DNA of 64,000 nt, from contig NC_079203.1 in the NCBI RefSeq assembly GCF_026745355.1, forward strand, positions 6,669,352-6,733,351, given 5' to 3'. Shown here piece by piece: positions 22,601 through 55,354 of this stretch. Numbering within the stretch: position 1 is the stretch's first letter; each line of letters opens with the position of its first letter. The notes under the pieces are model-generated. The model had not been told where the DNA came from. It did not search any database and was given only the letters and a program-made list of their open reading frames with translations. A program made the position numbers and the translations under genes. This DNA comes from Beta vulgaris subsp. vulgaris. Lineage: Eukaryota > Streptophyta > Magnoliopsida > Caryophyllales > Amaranthaceae.

Positions 22601-23139
22601 AAATATATGAACATATGTACATCTATGTTGGTACATGTTCATTGGTATTGGTCTTTAGGTTCATAATCAAGTACTTCATATTCATCGTGCCTATGGTTCT
22701 CATCATAGTATCATACGGACATATATATGTACTAATTTGGGTAAAAAGAAATGCAAAGAGACCCAAGGACGAAAAAGAGAGGAAACCTGAAGTGAGGAGT
22801 AGTTCCCAAGACCCAAAATCCGGCCATTTTTAATGGCCATAGAGTTAGCGACCGGAAAAGAAGGGTCGCTGGTGTAAATGAAAGCATTTGTAACTAATAA
22901 ATCTGCAATTTCTGCTTCTTTGAATTTCAACCACTCTGTGTAATTAAACATTAATTATCAGTTTGTATAGTAATTATTACTCGGAAATAAAAAGTGATTA
23001 AGTATAATAGTTAGTCTAAATGATATGAATTCAGCAAAAGAGAGATAAAGAAAATGTAAAATTTACCAGAAAATGGATGAAGGAGCAATATGGAGAGAAT
23101 GAACACTACAAAAGACGATACCAGGAGAACCGTGCTCAT
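9749..23139 (-). CDS. LAF3: LAF3-like amidohydrolase, 15 exons, 574 aa
   Basis: Metal-dependent hydrolase of the Amidohydrolase_3 family, recognised as the relative of Arabidopsis LONG AFTER FAR-RED 3, a component of phytochrome A signalling; its substrate is unknown. Coding exons (minus): 23067-23139, 22787-22935, 21635-21736, 17598-17670, 15025-15131, 14814-14937, 13653-13847, 13151-13236, 12927-13034, 12522-12617, 12331-12429, 12137-12211, 11761-11892, 11557-11672, 9749-9938. They total 1725 bp, every junction is GT-AG and phase-consistent, and there is no internal stop. Residues 1-24 are a hydrophobic signal anchor. Putative metal-site motifs are DSHLHLL (His99, His101), KAFFDGSLGSNSA, HAIGD (His375), IEHAQH (His407) and GSDWPV (Asp471). 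The length matches the family (about 580). The exon 3 acceptor (TTGAAG|GGATTA) is weak, but it alone keeps frame and matches the family spacing. Introns are full of transposons. Confidence 0.93.
10276..10316. repeat. (AT)n microsatellite, left of nested TIR element
   Basis: About 20 uninterrupted AT dinucleotides in the last intron of the LAF3-like gene, directly abutting the inverted-repeat element at 10317. Confidence 0.9.
10317..10595. mobile_element. TIR element inserted in a TA microsatellite
   Basis: The two ends are inverted copies of each other. The left reads GATCACATGAGAATGTTCC, then GAGAAATGAGAATGAAT. The right, on the opposite strand, reads TTCATATGAGAATGCATAC, then the same GAGAAATGAGAATGAAT. 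The interior repeats TTAGAGTTACA(T/A)CACTT three times. Both sides are (TA)n, as expected for an element that inserts into TA microsatellites. No protein is encoded. A similar arrangement occurs at 42906-43318. Confidence 0.7.
10596..10694. repeat. (TA)n microsatellite, right of nested TIR element
   Basis: About 45 TA dinucleotides with a few TTA interruptions near its end, abutting the TIR element at 10595. A pure G run follows at about 10837-10852. Confidence 0.9.
11191..11486 (-). mobile_element. Probable solo LTR, copy 1 of a 295-bp dispersed repeat
   Basis: This segment matches 18278-18831 along its whole length once the Stowaway insertion there is removed. On the minus strand it starts TGTTATGAATTAAC and ends AATATCA, the TG...CA form of an LTR. 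Flanking 5-mers (TAAAC and GTAAG) do not form a clear target-site duplication, so the exact borders and the LTR identity are uncertain. It lies in the last intron of the LAF3-like gene. Confidence 0.6.
15672..16052. mobile_element. Probable MITE with GGCCTTGTTTG / GGCCTTATTTG ends
   Basis: The left end GGCCTTGTTTG is mirrored by GGCCTTATTTG read from 16052, the short terminal repeats typical of plant hAT or Harbinger MITEs. The interior has repeated phrases like TTAGTATTNNCTGTNTATAAG. The flanking bases do not show a clear 8-bp or 3-bp duplication. It is intronic in the LAF3-like gene. Confidence 0.5.
16088..16799 (-). mobile_element. 5'-truncated RTE-type LINE (C-terminal end of reverse transcriptase ORF)
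   Basis: On the minus strand, about 16799-16323 encodes a typical RTE carboxy end: KGKFYRTAIRPALLYGTECW, then MRMLRWMCGHTRKD, NRLRWFGHV and GRGRPKMTW. The 3' part carries the familiar RTE tail GGAATAAGGCTTAGTTGTTG ending in short GTT repeats near 16090, plus a poly(T) run on the plus strand at 16192-16219. The rest of the element is missing. It sits in the LAF3-like intron between exons 17598-17670 and 15025-15131. Confidence 0.8.
16800..17597. other. Intronic stretch of the LAF3-like gene
   Basis: No repeat structure, RNA or coding exon is recognised before the short exon at 17598-17670. Confidence 0.5.
18278..18831 (-). mobile_element. Probable solo LTR, copy 2, split by a Stowaway MITE
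   Basis: This is the second copy of the repeat at 11191-11486, with shared phrases GGGAGGGTAATTTAGGTAT, CTCTCGAAAGCTT and TAATTTCAGTTTA. It is interrupted at 18482-18738 by a MITE. With the MITE taken out, its length is about 295 bp, the same as copy 1, which serves as the empty site. Ends are TGTTATGAACT...AATATCA on the minus strand. The flanks TGAAC and TTAAC are similar but not identical. Confidence 0.6.
18482..18738. mobile_element. Stowaway-type MITE
   Basis: A 257-bp element bounded by the TA dinucleotide (18480-18481 and 18739-18740). Its inverted ends are CTTCCTCCGTTC on the left and CTACCTCTGTTT from the right, both running on to TTTAGTTGCAACATTT. This is the Tc1/mariner-derived Stowaway structure. 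It is nested in the solo LTR, and the uninterrupted copy at about 11395 confirms the insertion. Confidence 0.85.
18832..19843. other. Intronic stretch of the LAF3-like gene
   Basis: AT-rich intron sequence with no coding exon, RNA or clear repeat recognised. Confidence 0.5.
19844..20374 (+). mobile_element. Helitron-like element carrying a 20-bp minisatellite (copy A)
   Basis: It starts A|TCCGACTTGCGTGGACCC and ends with a perfect 24-bp palindrome (20338-20361, half-site GGTGCACACTAA), 13 bp, then a T. A hairpin near the 3' end and insertion between A and T are Helitron traits, although the last bases TTAG depart from CTRR. A second imperfect hairpin (GGTTCACACTA ... TAGTGTGGACC) lies at the left end. 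The middle (about 19905-20315) is some 19 copies of a 20-bp unit like AACATACACTATATCATTTT. Related elements lie at 23375-23725 and 54267-54760. Assignment to Helitrons is inference. Confidence 0.6.
20375..21634. other. Intronic stretch of the LAF3-like gene
   Basis: No exon is seen. The only structure noticed is two imperfect 45-bp copies of a unit beginning ATATCAA(T/C)TTT and containing AAAAGGTTAT, at about 21040-21134. Confidence 0.4.
22220..22460. mobile_element. MITE with ~70-bp terminal inverted repeats
   Basis: The left arm (GAGTTGCTTTAAAAGGTCCC ... GGTTCTTTCCAAAA) is mirrored by the right arm read on the opposite strand (GATTTGCTTTAAAAGGACCC ... GTCTCTTTCCATAA). The two arms make up most of the element. 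No target-site duplication could be fixed. It lies in the intron between exons 22787-22935 and 21635-21736. Confidence 0.65.
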
Positions 23140-23374
23140 TATGCCCGGTACTCCAGTAGAATGGGAAGAGAGAGAAAGGGAGTTGCATAGGACTAGCTAA
23201 TTTTTCACTCAAAAATTGATTATTTAGCCAAATATTTGAAATTTGTTGTGAAATTAGGGGTAAAAAGATGGTAATACTGCAAATTTGGAGAAAATAACGA
23301 ATAATTATAGTGATTTATGAATAGTGCATACTTAGTTATAAAATAACTTTTTATGCTGTAGAGAAAAATTAGAT

Positions 23375-23725
23375 GAGTTAGTTTTGCGTGGATTTAGTCC
23401 ACAATAATGTTATTGTGGACCAAAATCAATTACATAACATAGTAATCCTTTTTTTCATATAGTAACCTTTTAAAATCTTAAGTTACACTATGTAATTACT
23501 ATCTACCATAGTGATCGTTTCTTTTTTTAATATAGTCAATCTTTCTTACATTAGTTTATCATAATAAAATTTTCATTTTGTGACTTTTTTTTCACATAGT
23601 CAAACTTTACAATCTATATTTACTCATCTTTATCTCTATTTTTCTATATAGTAAATTTTTTTTTATAAATCACAATAATTAACATTAGGTTCACACTAAT
23701 TTAGTGTGGACCATGTCCATATCAG
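23375..23725 (+). mobile_element. Helitron-like element, diverged relative (copy B)
   Basis: It shares the TTGCGTGGA start motif and a left hairpin (AGTCCACAATAA ... TTATTGTGGACC). It also shares the right-end layout of hairpin (GGTTCACACTAA ... TTAGTGTGGACC) followed by a short tail ending CATATCAG before a T run. It lacks the ACACTATATC array of copies A and C; the middle is AT-rich with CATAGTAA motifs. It lies about 240 bp upstream of the LAF3-like start codon. Borders are approximate. Confidence 0.45.
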
Positions 23726-24099
23726 TTTTTTACAAATTATATAAATTATCAGTGTGATATATCATTATTCACATATCAACGTGATTATTTAGGATAACTT
23801 GGCAAATTTGTGTTGGAAATTGATATTTTACTCTCTTGTCGTGAGTGTGAGATAACTTAAAGCAAATGTCATATTTATGCTACAAGTATTTATTGTGTTT
23901 TTACAATTTTGCAAGTCAACATTGCTCAATTATAGCCTATTGGCTTGGAGAAATAACACCGAACATTATGTTGATACTTGAGCTATGTCTTAATAATTTG
24001 TGTTACCATCCTAGGGTTATTGACTTGATAAGTTAAAGCCTTTGGAGTATTTGGAGATACGTAATTCTTTGTTTTAGAAAATAGCATGATTACCATTGG
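23726..24099. other. Upstream region of the LAF3-like gene
   Basis: AT-rich intergenic DNA with no gene or repeat recognised. Confidence 0.4.
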
Positions 24100-24737
24100 T
24101 CGTGTAAACTATAGAGCTTGACATCTACCACAGGAATGAGAACTGCTCGTACAATGGCATAAACCTTTTTCACTATTTCTTCTTTTCCTTCTTGCAAGTC
24201 TCCCTCCCGAATTTCTGTTCATGGCATCCTCCTCCTTGATGATATCTCAATCTAAACTTTGATGGATCTATCATTGGTTCCTCCACTTCAGCTGATGTTA
24301 TCATCCGTAACTTTGATGGACAAGTTTTGGTAGCCCAAGCCCATCAATTTGGTCACATTTCAGCTCTTGTTGTTGAAGCCTAGAAATTGCATAATTGCCT
24401 CATCCTTGCTCAAACTCTCTATATTCATAACTTCTATGTTGAAGGAGACAAGTAGGAGGAGGAACCAATGATATATACATCCTTGCTCTAGTCCATGCAT
24501 GAATTATACAAACTCTCATCACAAATCAATTCACTATTTACTCCATTGATCACATTTTTTGGACTCAATAGTATAGCAGATTATCTTTCAAAAGGGGTCA
24601 CTCTATTTATGTTGCCACGGTTGATGTTGTTGTTGGAGCTGATCCTGCATGTAATTGTTTCGTTCTTCTTGATTCGTTAAGTCACTCCCTTAATACAAGG
24701 GTGTCATAACATTTTTTCTTGTAGCATAAAAAAAAAG
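24100..24737 (+). mobile_element. 5'-truncated LINE fragment: decayed RNase H and poly(A) tail
   Basis: Reading rightward from about 24250 is a recognisable RNase H remnant (NFDGSIIGSSTSADVIIRNF, then ISALVVEA followed by a stop). It parallels the RNase H of the LINE at 3464-9332. The phrase TAGAGCTTGACAT near 24113 also matches that LINE near 8687. The 3' end has a poly(A) run at 24727-24735. It is dead and heavily diverged. It may come from the same LINE family. Confidence 0.7.
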
Positions 24738-24858
24738 CAGCATTCAATGTTTATGTAACTTATTTGTCAAAATTTGTGGGCATTCATCAAGCTCATAATA
24801 AGATTGTTATTGATGATTCCAACTTTCACATATCTTTTAAAAATAATCCTAACTAAAG

Positions 24859-25698
24859 TTCTCAATCGCTATTTTACCGCCCGTATTTACTAAAAATCAC
24901 TTGTATTTTTTCCTTGAAATGCCTCCCATACCCCTCCCCTTTCACCCCACTCTTACTCCCTCACCTCTCATCCAACTTCACCTCACTCCATCTCTCGGAC
25001 CTCCACAACCGCCGGACAACCACCACCGGAGCCACACTCGCGCACCACCACCACGGACAACCACCAAAGCACCACCTCGCTATCACGAACAACCACAAAC
25101 GGAATGTGGTTAGTCTTTTAAATTTTTTTTCCACCAACAAGGTATGGTAACAAACTTTTTTTTCATTTCCTCCACCGAGGAAACGAAACAAAATTCCGTT
25201 TCCTCCATGGAGGAACGAAAATCAATTTCGTACGAAATGGATTTTCGTTCCTCTATGGAGAAAATGAAGATCTATTTTGTGTTCCTTGGTGGAGGATAGG
25301 AAAAAAAAAGTTCGTTATCATGGTGGAGGAAATGGAAAAACAAATTCGATGAAGGAAACCAAGCAAATTTTTCCAGCATGTTACGTACTAACAATGGGGG
25401 TGGTGGATTTTTTCAGCAAAAATAGAACAAAAACTCATGTTTTTCTGGCATTTTGTGGTAGTGGTGGTGGTGGGGTGGGTCTCACAGTGGTGTTGATGTT
25501 GCCTCTGTCGTGGTGGTGGTTCTGGTGGTGGTGTTTGCTATGGTGGTTGGGGTGAGGTGAGAGAAAGTGAGAATGAGAGTGAGAGTAGGAGAGAGAGAAT
25601 GAGTAAGAGTGAGTGAGAATACATAGGGGTAGTTTAGGAAATTTTTTAAAAATATTCTTGCGTTTTTTAAAAAATACGGACAGTAAATAGTAATGCTC
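24859..25698. mobile_element. Foldback DNA element with proline/histidine-codon core
   Basis: The ends are imperfect inverted repeats: TTCTCAATCGCTATTTTACCG on the left and GAGCATTACTATTTACTGTCC read from 25698, both continuing into CCGTATTT. The flanks share CTAAAG (24853-24858 and 25699-25704), possibly part of a longer decayed target-site duplication. Inner arms are complementary too: CACC/CTCC-rich on the left, GGTGGTGGTGG-rich on the right. A small inverted repeat of GGAAACGAAA type lies in the centre. The open frames in the core are low complexity. Likely a non-autonomous Mutator- or hAT-like element. Confidence 0.6.
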
Positions 25699-25704
25699 CT
25701 AAAG

Positions 25705-27017
25705 ATTATTCAAGAATAATCATTCTTCTAATAATACAAACACTTATTTTTGTATGCATATCATAACCCAAAAAGGATTAAGAAGGCGATAAAAACTATA
25801 GTTTGAATTATTTCAATAAAATTTCCCCAAGAGTTCAGTTATTTTAAAATAATACAATGTTGAGAAATTTTTTGAAAAGATAAGTGAAAGTTGGAATTAT
25901 TCATTTTATTTTTTATATCCAGGGTGTTTCTAGTACCCCCAAGTATTTAGAGACAACAAGCTCCCAAACTTTTTTTGTTCTTAACCCATAAGAACTCTAG
26001 TTTTCTTTGTCTGCTTAGAAGCCACCACCAACCTTTTGGTTGATAACATGCCCCTATTTTCTTGTGTATTTCTAGTTTTTTTTTTTTGTTTCATGTTCAC
26101 GCTAAATTTCTATTAAGAAAGACTCAAACCTAATTCATTCGCGGAGTCTTTTTTGGATTAGAGAGTTAAACTACCCAATTGTTGAAAATGTCAACCCATA
26201 TTATATATTGGGTTTTATGTCTATTCCTATGAGAGTTTGGGGATATATTTTGGTTTCACAAGGAATATTTAATTTGTTGATAAAACTTTGTATGGTTTTG
26301 CGACATATATTAATACTACATCTACAATCAATTGCATTGTATTTAGTTTCAATTGCGTTGCATTTAGTTTAATTTCAAAAATATAATAGATTGGAAGACC
26401 CCCTCGAAGGATGTATCAACTAACAATGTGAAAGAGAATATGCAGAAATGTCAAATCTCATCTAACAATAATATACTGCAAGGCAAATAGCTAAATGTGG
26501 TAGCAACTTCACCTGAGAAATTGTTACCTCTAGTGGCATTTTTGTTCCAAGGAAGTTGCTACTTAGTGTTTTTGTTGTGAAAAAAACTAGTTAAAAATGC
26601 TGCATTGAAGGTGGCAGAGATAACAGATCTTTGGCTAAACTTACTAATGTTATAGGACATCTTATAGCCTCTAATTCTCTAAATGCATGTCAAAGTTGCA
26701 TACATATACGTAGCCTAACGGAATACAATCACTTTGCACAATTGGGAGGAAAGAGAACCAGTTTTTAAGTGAGACGAACTCAGCTAGTCCAACAATAAGT
26801 ATCTCCATAATATAATCCTCCAAAAATCAATGCAGGGTCGTGCTTGGCTAGTCAAACACAGGCTTGTTCATAGATCGCTGGGGCTTTCAGTTATTCATTG
26901 TTCGAACAGGGAAGCATATATGCATTTCAATCCAATGCCAGGCTACACATCCATGTTTCTTTCCAGGCCTTGTTATTTTGAAATATCGTAGAGGAGTTCA
27001 GATCCAAACTGTTGCTG
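25705..27017. other. Intergenic stretch and probable 3' UTR of the beta-galactosidase gene
   Basis: No gene is recognised between the foldback element and the beta-galactosidase stop codon. The part next to 27018 is probably its 3' UTR. Confidence 0.45.
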
Positions 27018-51384
<24,367 letters not shown>

Positions 51385-52318
51385 GTGTGCAGTTTATTAA
51401 ACAACAAATTTAAAACACCTTCTTCAAAGTTCAAACTGCTAGAGAGTAAAGAGTGATGCTGGGATAAGTATGTAGAAAAATCAGTAGAAACATCATAGTT
51501 TGTTATTGGAATTGTGACCCAACTCACTTTGTGGTGTTATGGATTTTTAGTGTGTGGTCCACACTTAATTATTTCAATTTTCACATGGATCACTCCATCA
51601 ACATAATTTTACTTTTACATTTGTCAAGAAATGTATTAAAAAGGATCCATCAATATTTTACACTATGAGTCTATGACTATAGATATATGGGTTTTGATGT
51701 ATTTAACCCTTAGCATTGATTTTTTTTTTTTTTTTGTCATAGTACTCCCTCCATCTCATTATATTGTTTTCGTGTAAAAGGTTAAACTTGTAAAAGGTTT
51801 TGAAGTCTCTATATACAAAGTGTTCTAAGCTTTTTAGTGACATATATTTTGTGGTGTCTTAGAATATCTTGTTCATTTGAATTTCAAATGAAAATTTGAA
51901 ATCAATTTAAGTTTAAATTTCAAAAATTATTTCTGAGTTACAATGCAACATTAATTGAAGTCATCGTTCTCCCAACAAAATGATAAAGATAATGGTTTGA
52001 GTTTAATTTTTCTGAAAAGTTATTGAGTGGCTAAAATTAAATTATAAATGTCATAATTGCTTAAGTCTTATCCCTTTATTATTCTTATGTAGCATTTTGG
52101 CTCAGACGATGACTCTATTAATTACAATAAACAAATATGTTAATATTCATAAATTTCATAATTTATTTGTAACATTTGTATTCTTTTGTTCAATGAAAAT
52201 TTGATGTCATGATGTGATAATTAAAAAGAACCTTAAAGGTCTGAGTTCGAAAATAATAGTTTCAAAAGAATTAGGGTAAGAGAACATGTTATCAACAATC
52301 TCTTAGTATTATTTGTAA
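51385..52318. other. Upstream region of the beta-galactosidase gene
   Basis: Likely contains the promoter for the minus-strand gene. A lone Stowaway-like end (TACTCCCTCCATCTCATTA) at about 51742 has no partner that I could find. No gene seen. Confidence 0.4.
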
Positions 52319-53055
52319 CTAGTCTTTTGTGCACGCGATGCGTGCGATGATATTTTTAGGCCTAATACTAAGTAGTAAACAAACTGAAAATGCAAGTCAG
52401 TATGTAAGTTCACCTCTATTTTGTGAATAAGATTCTTCCATGTTTTTTTATGTTGTCATTCATTTTTGTGATTTTGAATAGTTTTTTGTTTCTCAAGTCT
52501 TATATGCGCATGTTCTTTTATAATCAGTATGATGTTCTTTACCAAATATCGTCATGTTCTTTTTTTTGGTTTTATTCATTTTTGTAATTTATAATAGTTT
52601 TTATATGGATTTCAGTAATTTCTCTATGATCCCAAAATTGTAACCGAAAAGTATAATACAATTTTAGTTTTTTTCCTTGTCTAACTTCTAAATTCTGATT
52701 TCACAGATATTTAAGAATTTTCATCATTTTAATTTTTCTCCTTTTCTAAATTTGAACACTTTGATTTTCAATTATAGGTGAAATGAAATTTCAAATTTTT
52801 CATACAAAATCTGATTTCGCATGAAATGGTTTTTGCAAAGCATTTTATAGAAATAAAATACCGTTATTTGTTCATTATTTATACTTATTTATTAAAGTGT
52901 TTTTAAATACTATTTGATTGGAGTTCAAAGAATCTTATTTCTACAACATGGAGGTGAACTTAAATACTAACTTGCATTTTCTTTTTGTTTACTACTTAGT
53001 AATAATAATTAGGCCTAAAAATGTCATCGCACGCATCGCGTGCATAAAAAGCTAT
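52319..53055. mobile_element. Two Helitron-type 3' termini in inverted orientation
   Basis: Read outward, each end is a hairpin GCACGC-ATC-GCGTGC, then 8 bp, then CTAG|T at the left border (52319) or CTAT at the right border (53055). Hairpin plus CTRR followed by T is the Helitron 3' signature. The hairpins lie at 52331-52345 and 53029-53043. Inverted similarity extends inward about 115 bp (TTTTTAGGCCTAAT, ACTAAGTAGTAAACAAA, AAGTTCACCTC). This is either two truncated Helitrons with 3' ends pointing outward or one palindromic derivative. No protein is encoded. Confidence 0.6.
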
Positions 53056-53874
53056 GTATGTGTAGTCGTCAATGATAATAACATGAAACATATTTGTTGA
53101 TCAGTGAAAGTAGAAGCTAATCAAGTAGGTATTTTATTTCTATAAAGTTATAATAAGAGGAAACTTTAATTTTCCTCATATAAGCTAATCAAGTAGAAGC
53201 TAATCAAGCAAGTATTTTGTAATTTAGAAAGGAAAGGGGGGTAAAATAGTCGGTTCAAAAAAGGACACCGTTGCTCCCCCCTTCCCTTGTGTAATAGAGA
53301 TAAGAGTGTTAGAGATCAATATTATTGTTGAAGTTTTTTTAATGTTATTATTATAAGACTTAATCATATCTTATTTGAAATATTAAAAAATAATGATATA
53401 GTGTGTTGATGGCTAAACAGTCACTTTTCATTTCAAATGTCACATTTACGATACCTCATTTACACAATATTTTTTAAAATTGAGTTACAAGGACATTTAA
53501 AGCATTTGAATTAGAAGCTTGAGTAGAGTGTCACGTGGCGTACACGCTATCTCAAGAACACCTTTAAAAATATAATTGTATAGATTAATTTATCTTCTCC
53601 AGTAGTAAACAAAAAAGTACAAAAGGGTCCCACATATAGTAAAACAAAGCAACAAGCTTTGTGGAGCAACAATCTTTGTCCCAACTACAATATCAATTCT
53701 TCCCCATTGATCAAGTTATTTGCCCCAAGAAATAAGAAATTGAAAGCAGGTCCTTCATCACTACCGCCTGCAGTTGCTCTAACAATTACAAAAAATATCC
53801 AAAAAAGAAAAACATAACAATTATTAAAAAAGGGACTGAGTAAGAACTTTTTTTGGTTGTTGGTCTAACTTTAC
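53056..53874. other. Intergenic stretch
   Basis: AT-rich sequence with no gene or defined repeat recognised. Confidence 0.4.
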
Positions 53875-53883
53875 TTATTTCTA

Positions 53884-54127
53884 TTGTAATTTTTTTATTA
53901 GGAAAGATAATTTGTCCAAATACCAAAAGTTGTTAGGATACTAGCATGCTGGGCACACCATATTGAAGGATGAGCACAATGCTAAACAACCCACAAGACA
54001 ACAGGCCTAAAGGCTCATTGCCACGATAAGTAAATGTATCCAACATATTGTTGGGGTATGAGAATTCGAACCTGGACAATACCTTAAAATTCAGGGTGAT
54101 ACTCCACTAAACTATCACCTATCCCTT
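53884..54127 (-). mobile_element. tRNA-derived SINE
   Basis: On the minus strand it begins GGGATAGGTGATAG, with a box A-like TAGTTTAGTGGAG and a box B GGTTCGAATTC about 40 bp later, the internal RNA polymerase III promoter of tRNA-derived SINEs. The body ends in an A-rich tail (CTAATAAAAAAATTAC). A 9-bp target duplication, TTATTTCTA on the plus strand, flanks it at 53875-53883 and 54128-54136. Length is about 244 bp. It is not an intact tRNA: the cloverleaf arms do not form. Confidence 0.8.
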
Positions 54128-54266
54128 TTATTTCTAGTGTAGTTTAACTCATTACTACTTATTTATCCTACAACTTGTATAAATAAGTTAGAGGAAAACA
54201 CCAAAATAGGACATCTTTTCTACGTCAACATAAAATACTTTTTTTCATTGGTTAAGAAGGTTTTAA

Positions 54267-54760
54267 TCTGACTTGCGTGGATCCGATTCACTTTAACATT
54301 AGTGTGCACCAGGCCAACAACACGTATCATTTCTGAATAATATGCTAATCATTCAGAAATCCACTATAACATGTAGAAACTAAATCATTTCTAGGCAATC
54401 CACTATATCATTCAAAAACTCATTTCATCACTCACTATATCATTCAGAAACCTATTATATCATCACCCACTATTTCATGCAGAAAATCATTGTCATTCAG
54501 ACACTCGTTATATCATACAAAAACTACATCTTTCTATATGTTAAGCATATGTTACAATATATCATATATACAACCTACATCTTCCTGCATGTTAAAACAT
54601 TAAAATTAAAATTTCCACTATATTGCATATAATTTCACTATATGTTTTCCATTAATAAAATCCACTATATTATATATAAGTTCACCATATCACTGTAAAA
54701 TTCAGCATATGAAGTTAATATCAATTATCAACCTGATACAATGCACCAGGTCCATTTAAG
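54267..54760 (+). mobile_element. Helitron-like element with ACTATATCATTC repeats (copy C)
   Basis: It starts A|TCTGACTTGCGTGGATCC, almost the same as copy A at 19844. The left hairpin remnant TTAGTGTGCACCAGGCC follows. The interior repeats CACTATATCATTCAGAAA loosely. The end is GATACAATGCACCAGGTCCATTTAAG before a T. The terminal hairpin is more decayed than in copy A. Confidence 0.5.
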
Positions 54761-55354
54761 TTATCTTAATAAAGTTTTGAAAGGCTTATATGCTGCTTAT
54801 GTTCGTTGGCAGCAGCTCATTCGCAAGCTACATCAATTTACAGACCTTTTGCACTAATCACAACAACAGAATAATAAAAGGGAAAGAAATATAAACCCCG
54901 AAAAACTAACCATCAAATAAAGAATCAGGGAATTGGTGAACACGATAAAAATAACTATTTGATCAAACATGTAGTGTAGTTGCTACATCGACGGAAGGAG
55001 CAAATCTCATCTACCCAAAACAACTTCAAAAGTGGCCAAAAATATAAAAAGGAACATTCTCATTTTGAAGGCTACTTTTTTTATTGTGAAAAAGTGAAAA
55101 CCTGCTTCTAGATGCCAAGAAATTACAGTCCTGTACACTGCTCCCTGCAGAAGAAACTTCTAATCCTGTACAAAATAAGTTATCATCAATGTGACCCCAT
55201 AAGTATCCCTTACAGTGAAATTTTTAAGGTGGGGAAAAATCAGGGATAGGGGAGCGCTTAAACTTAAATCTTGGCCTTAAAAACAGCAACTACTGTCTAT
55301 TTATGTACACAAGTCAAATCTACTAGTTAAAATCTTGGCTTTCTGATGCAGGAT
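54761..55354. other. Probable 3' UTR / downstream flank of NRPE1
   Basis: Follows the NRPE1 stop codon on the minus strand; no other gene seen. Confidence 0.4.

Noticed and set aside
24901..25555. Proline/histidine-rich and glycine-rich small proteins
   Set aside because: Low-complexity frames in the paired arms of the foldback element; no homology or splice structure.
51742..51775. Stowaway MITE starting TACTCCCTCCATCTC
   Set aside because: No matching inverted end within the next kilobase; a single decayed end cannot define an element.
54010..54125. Independent tRNA gene
   Set aside because: Box A and box B are present but the cloverleaf does not form, and an A-rich tail plus target duplication mark a SINE.
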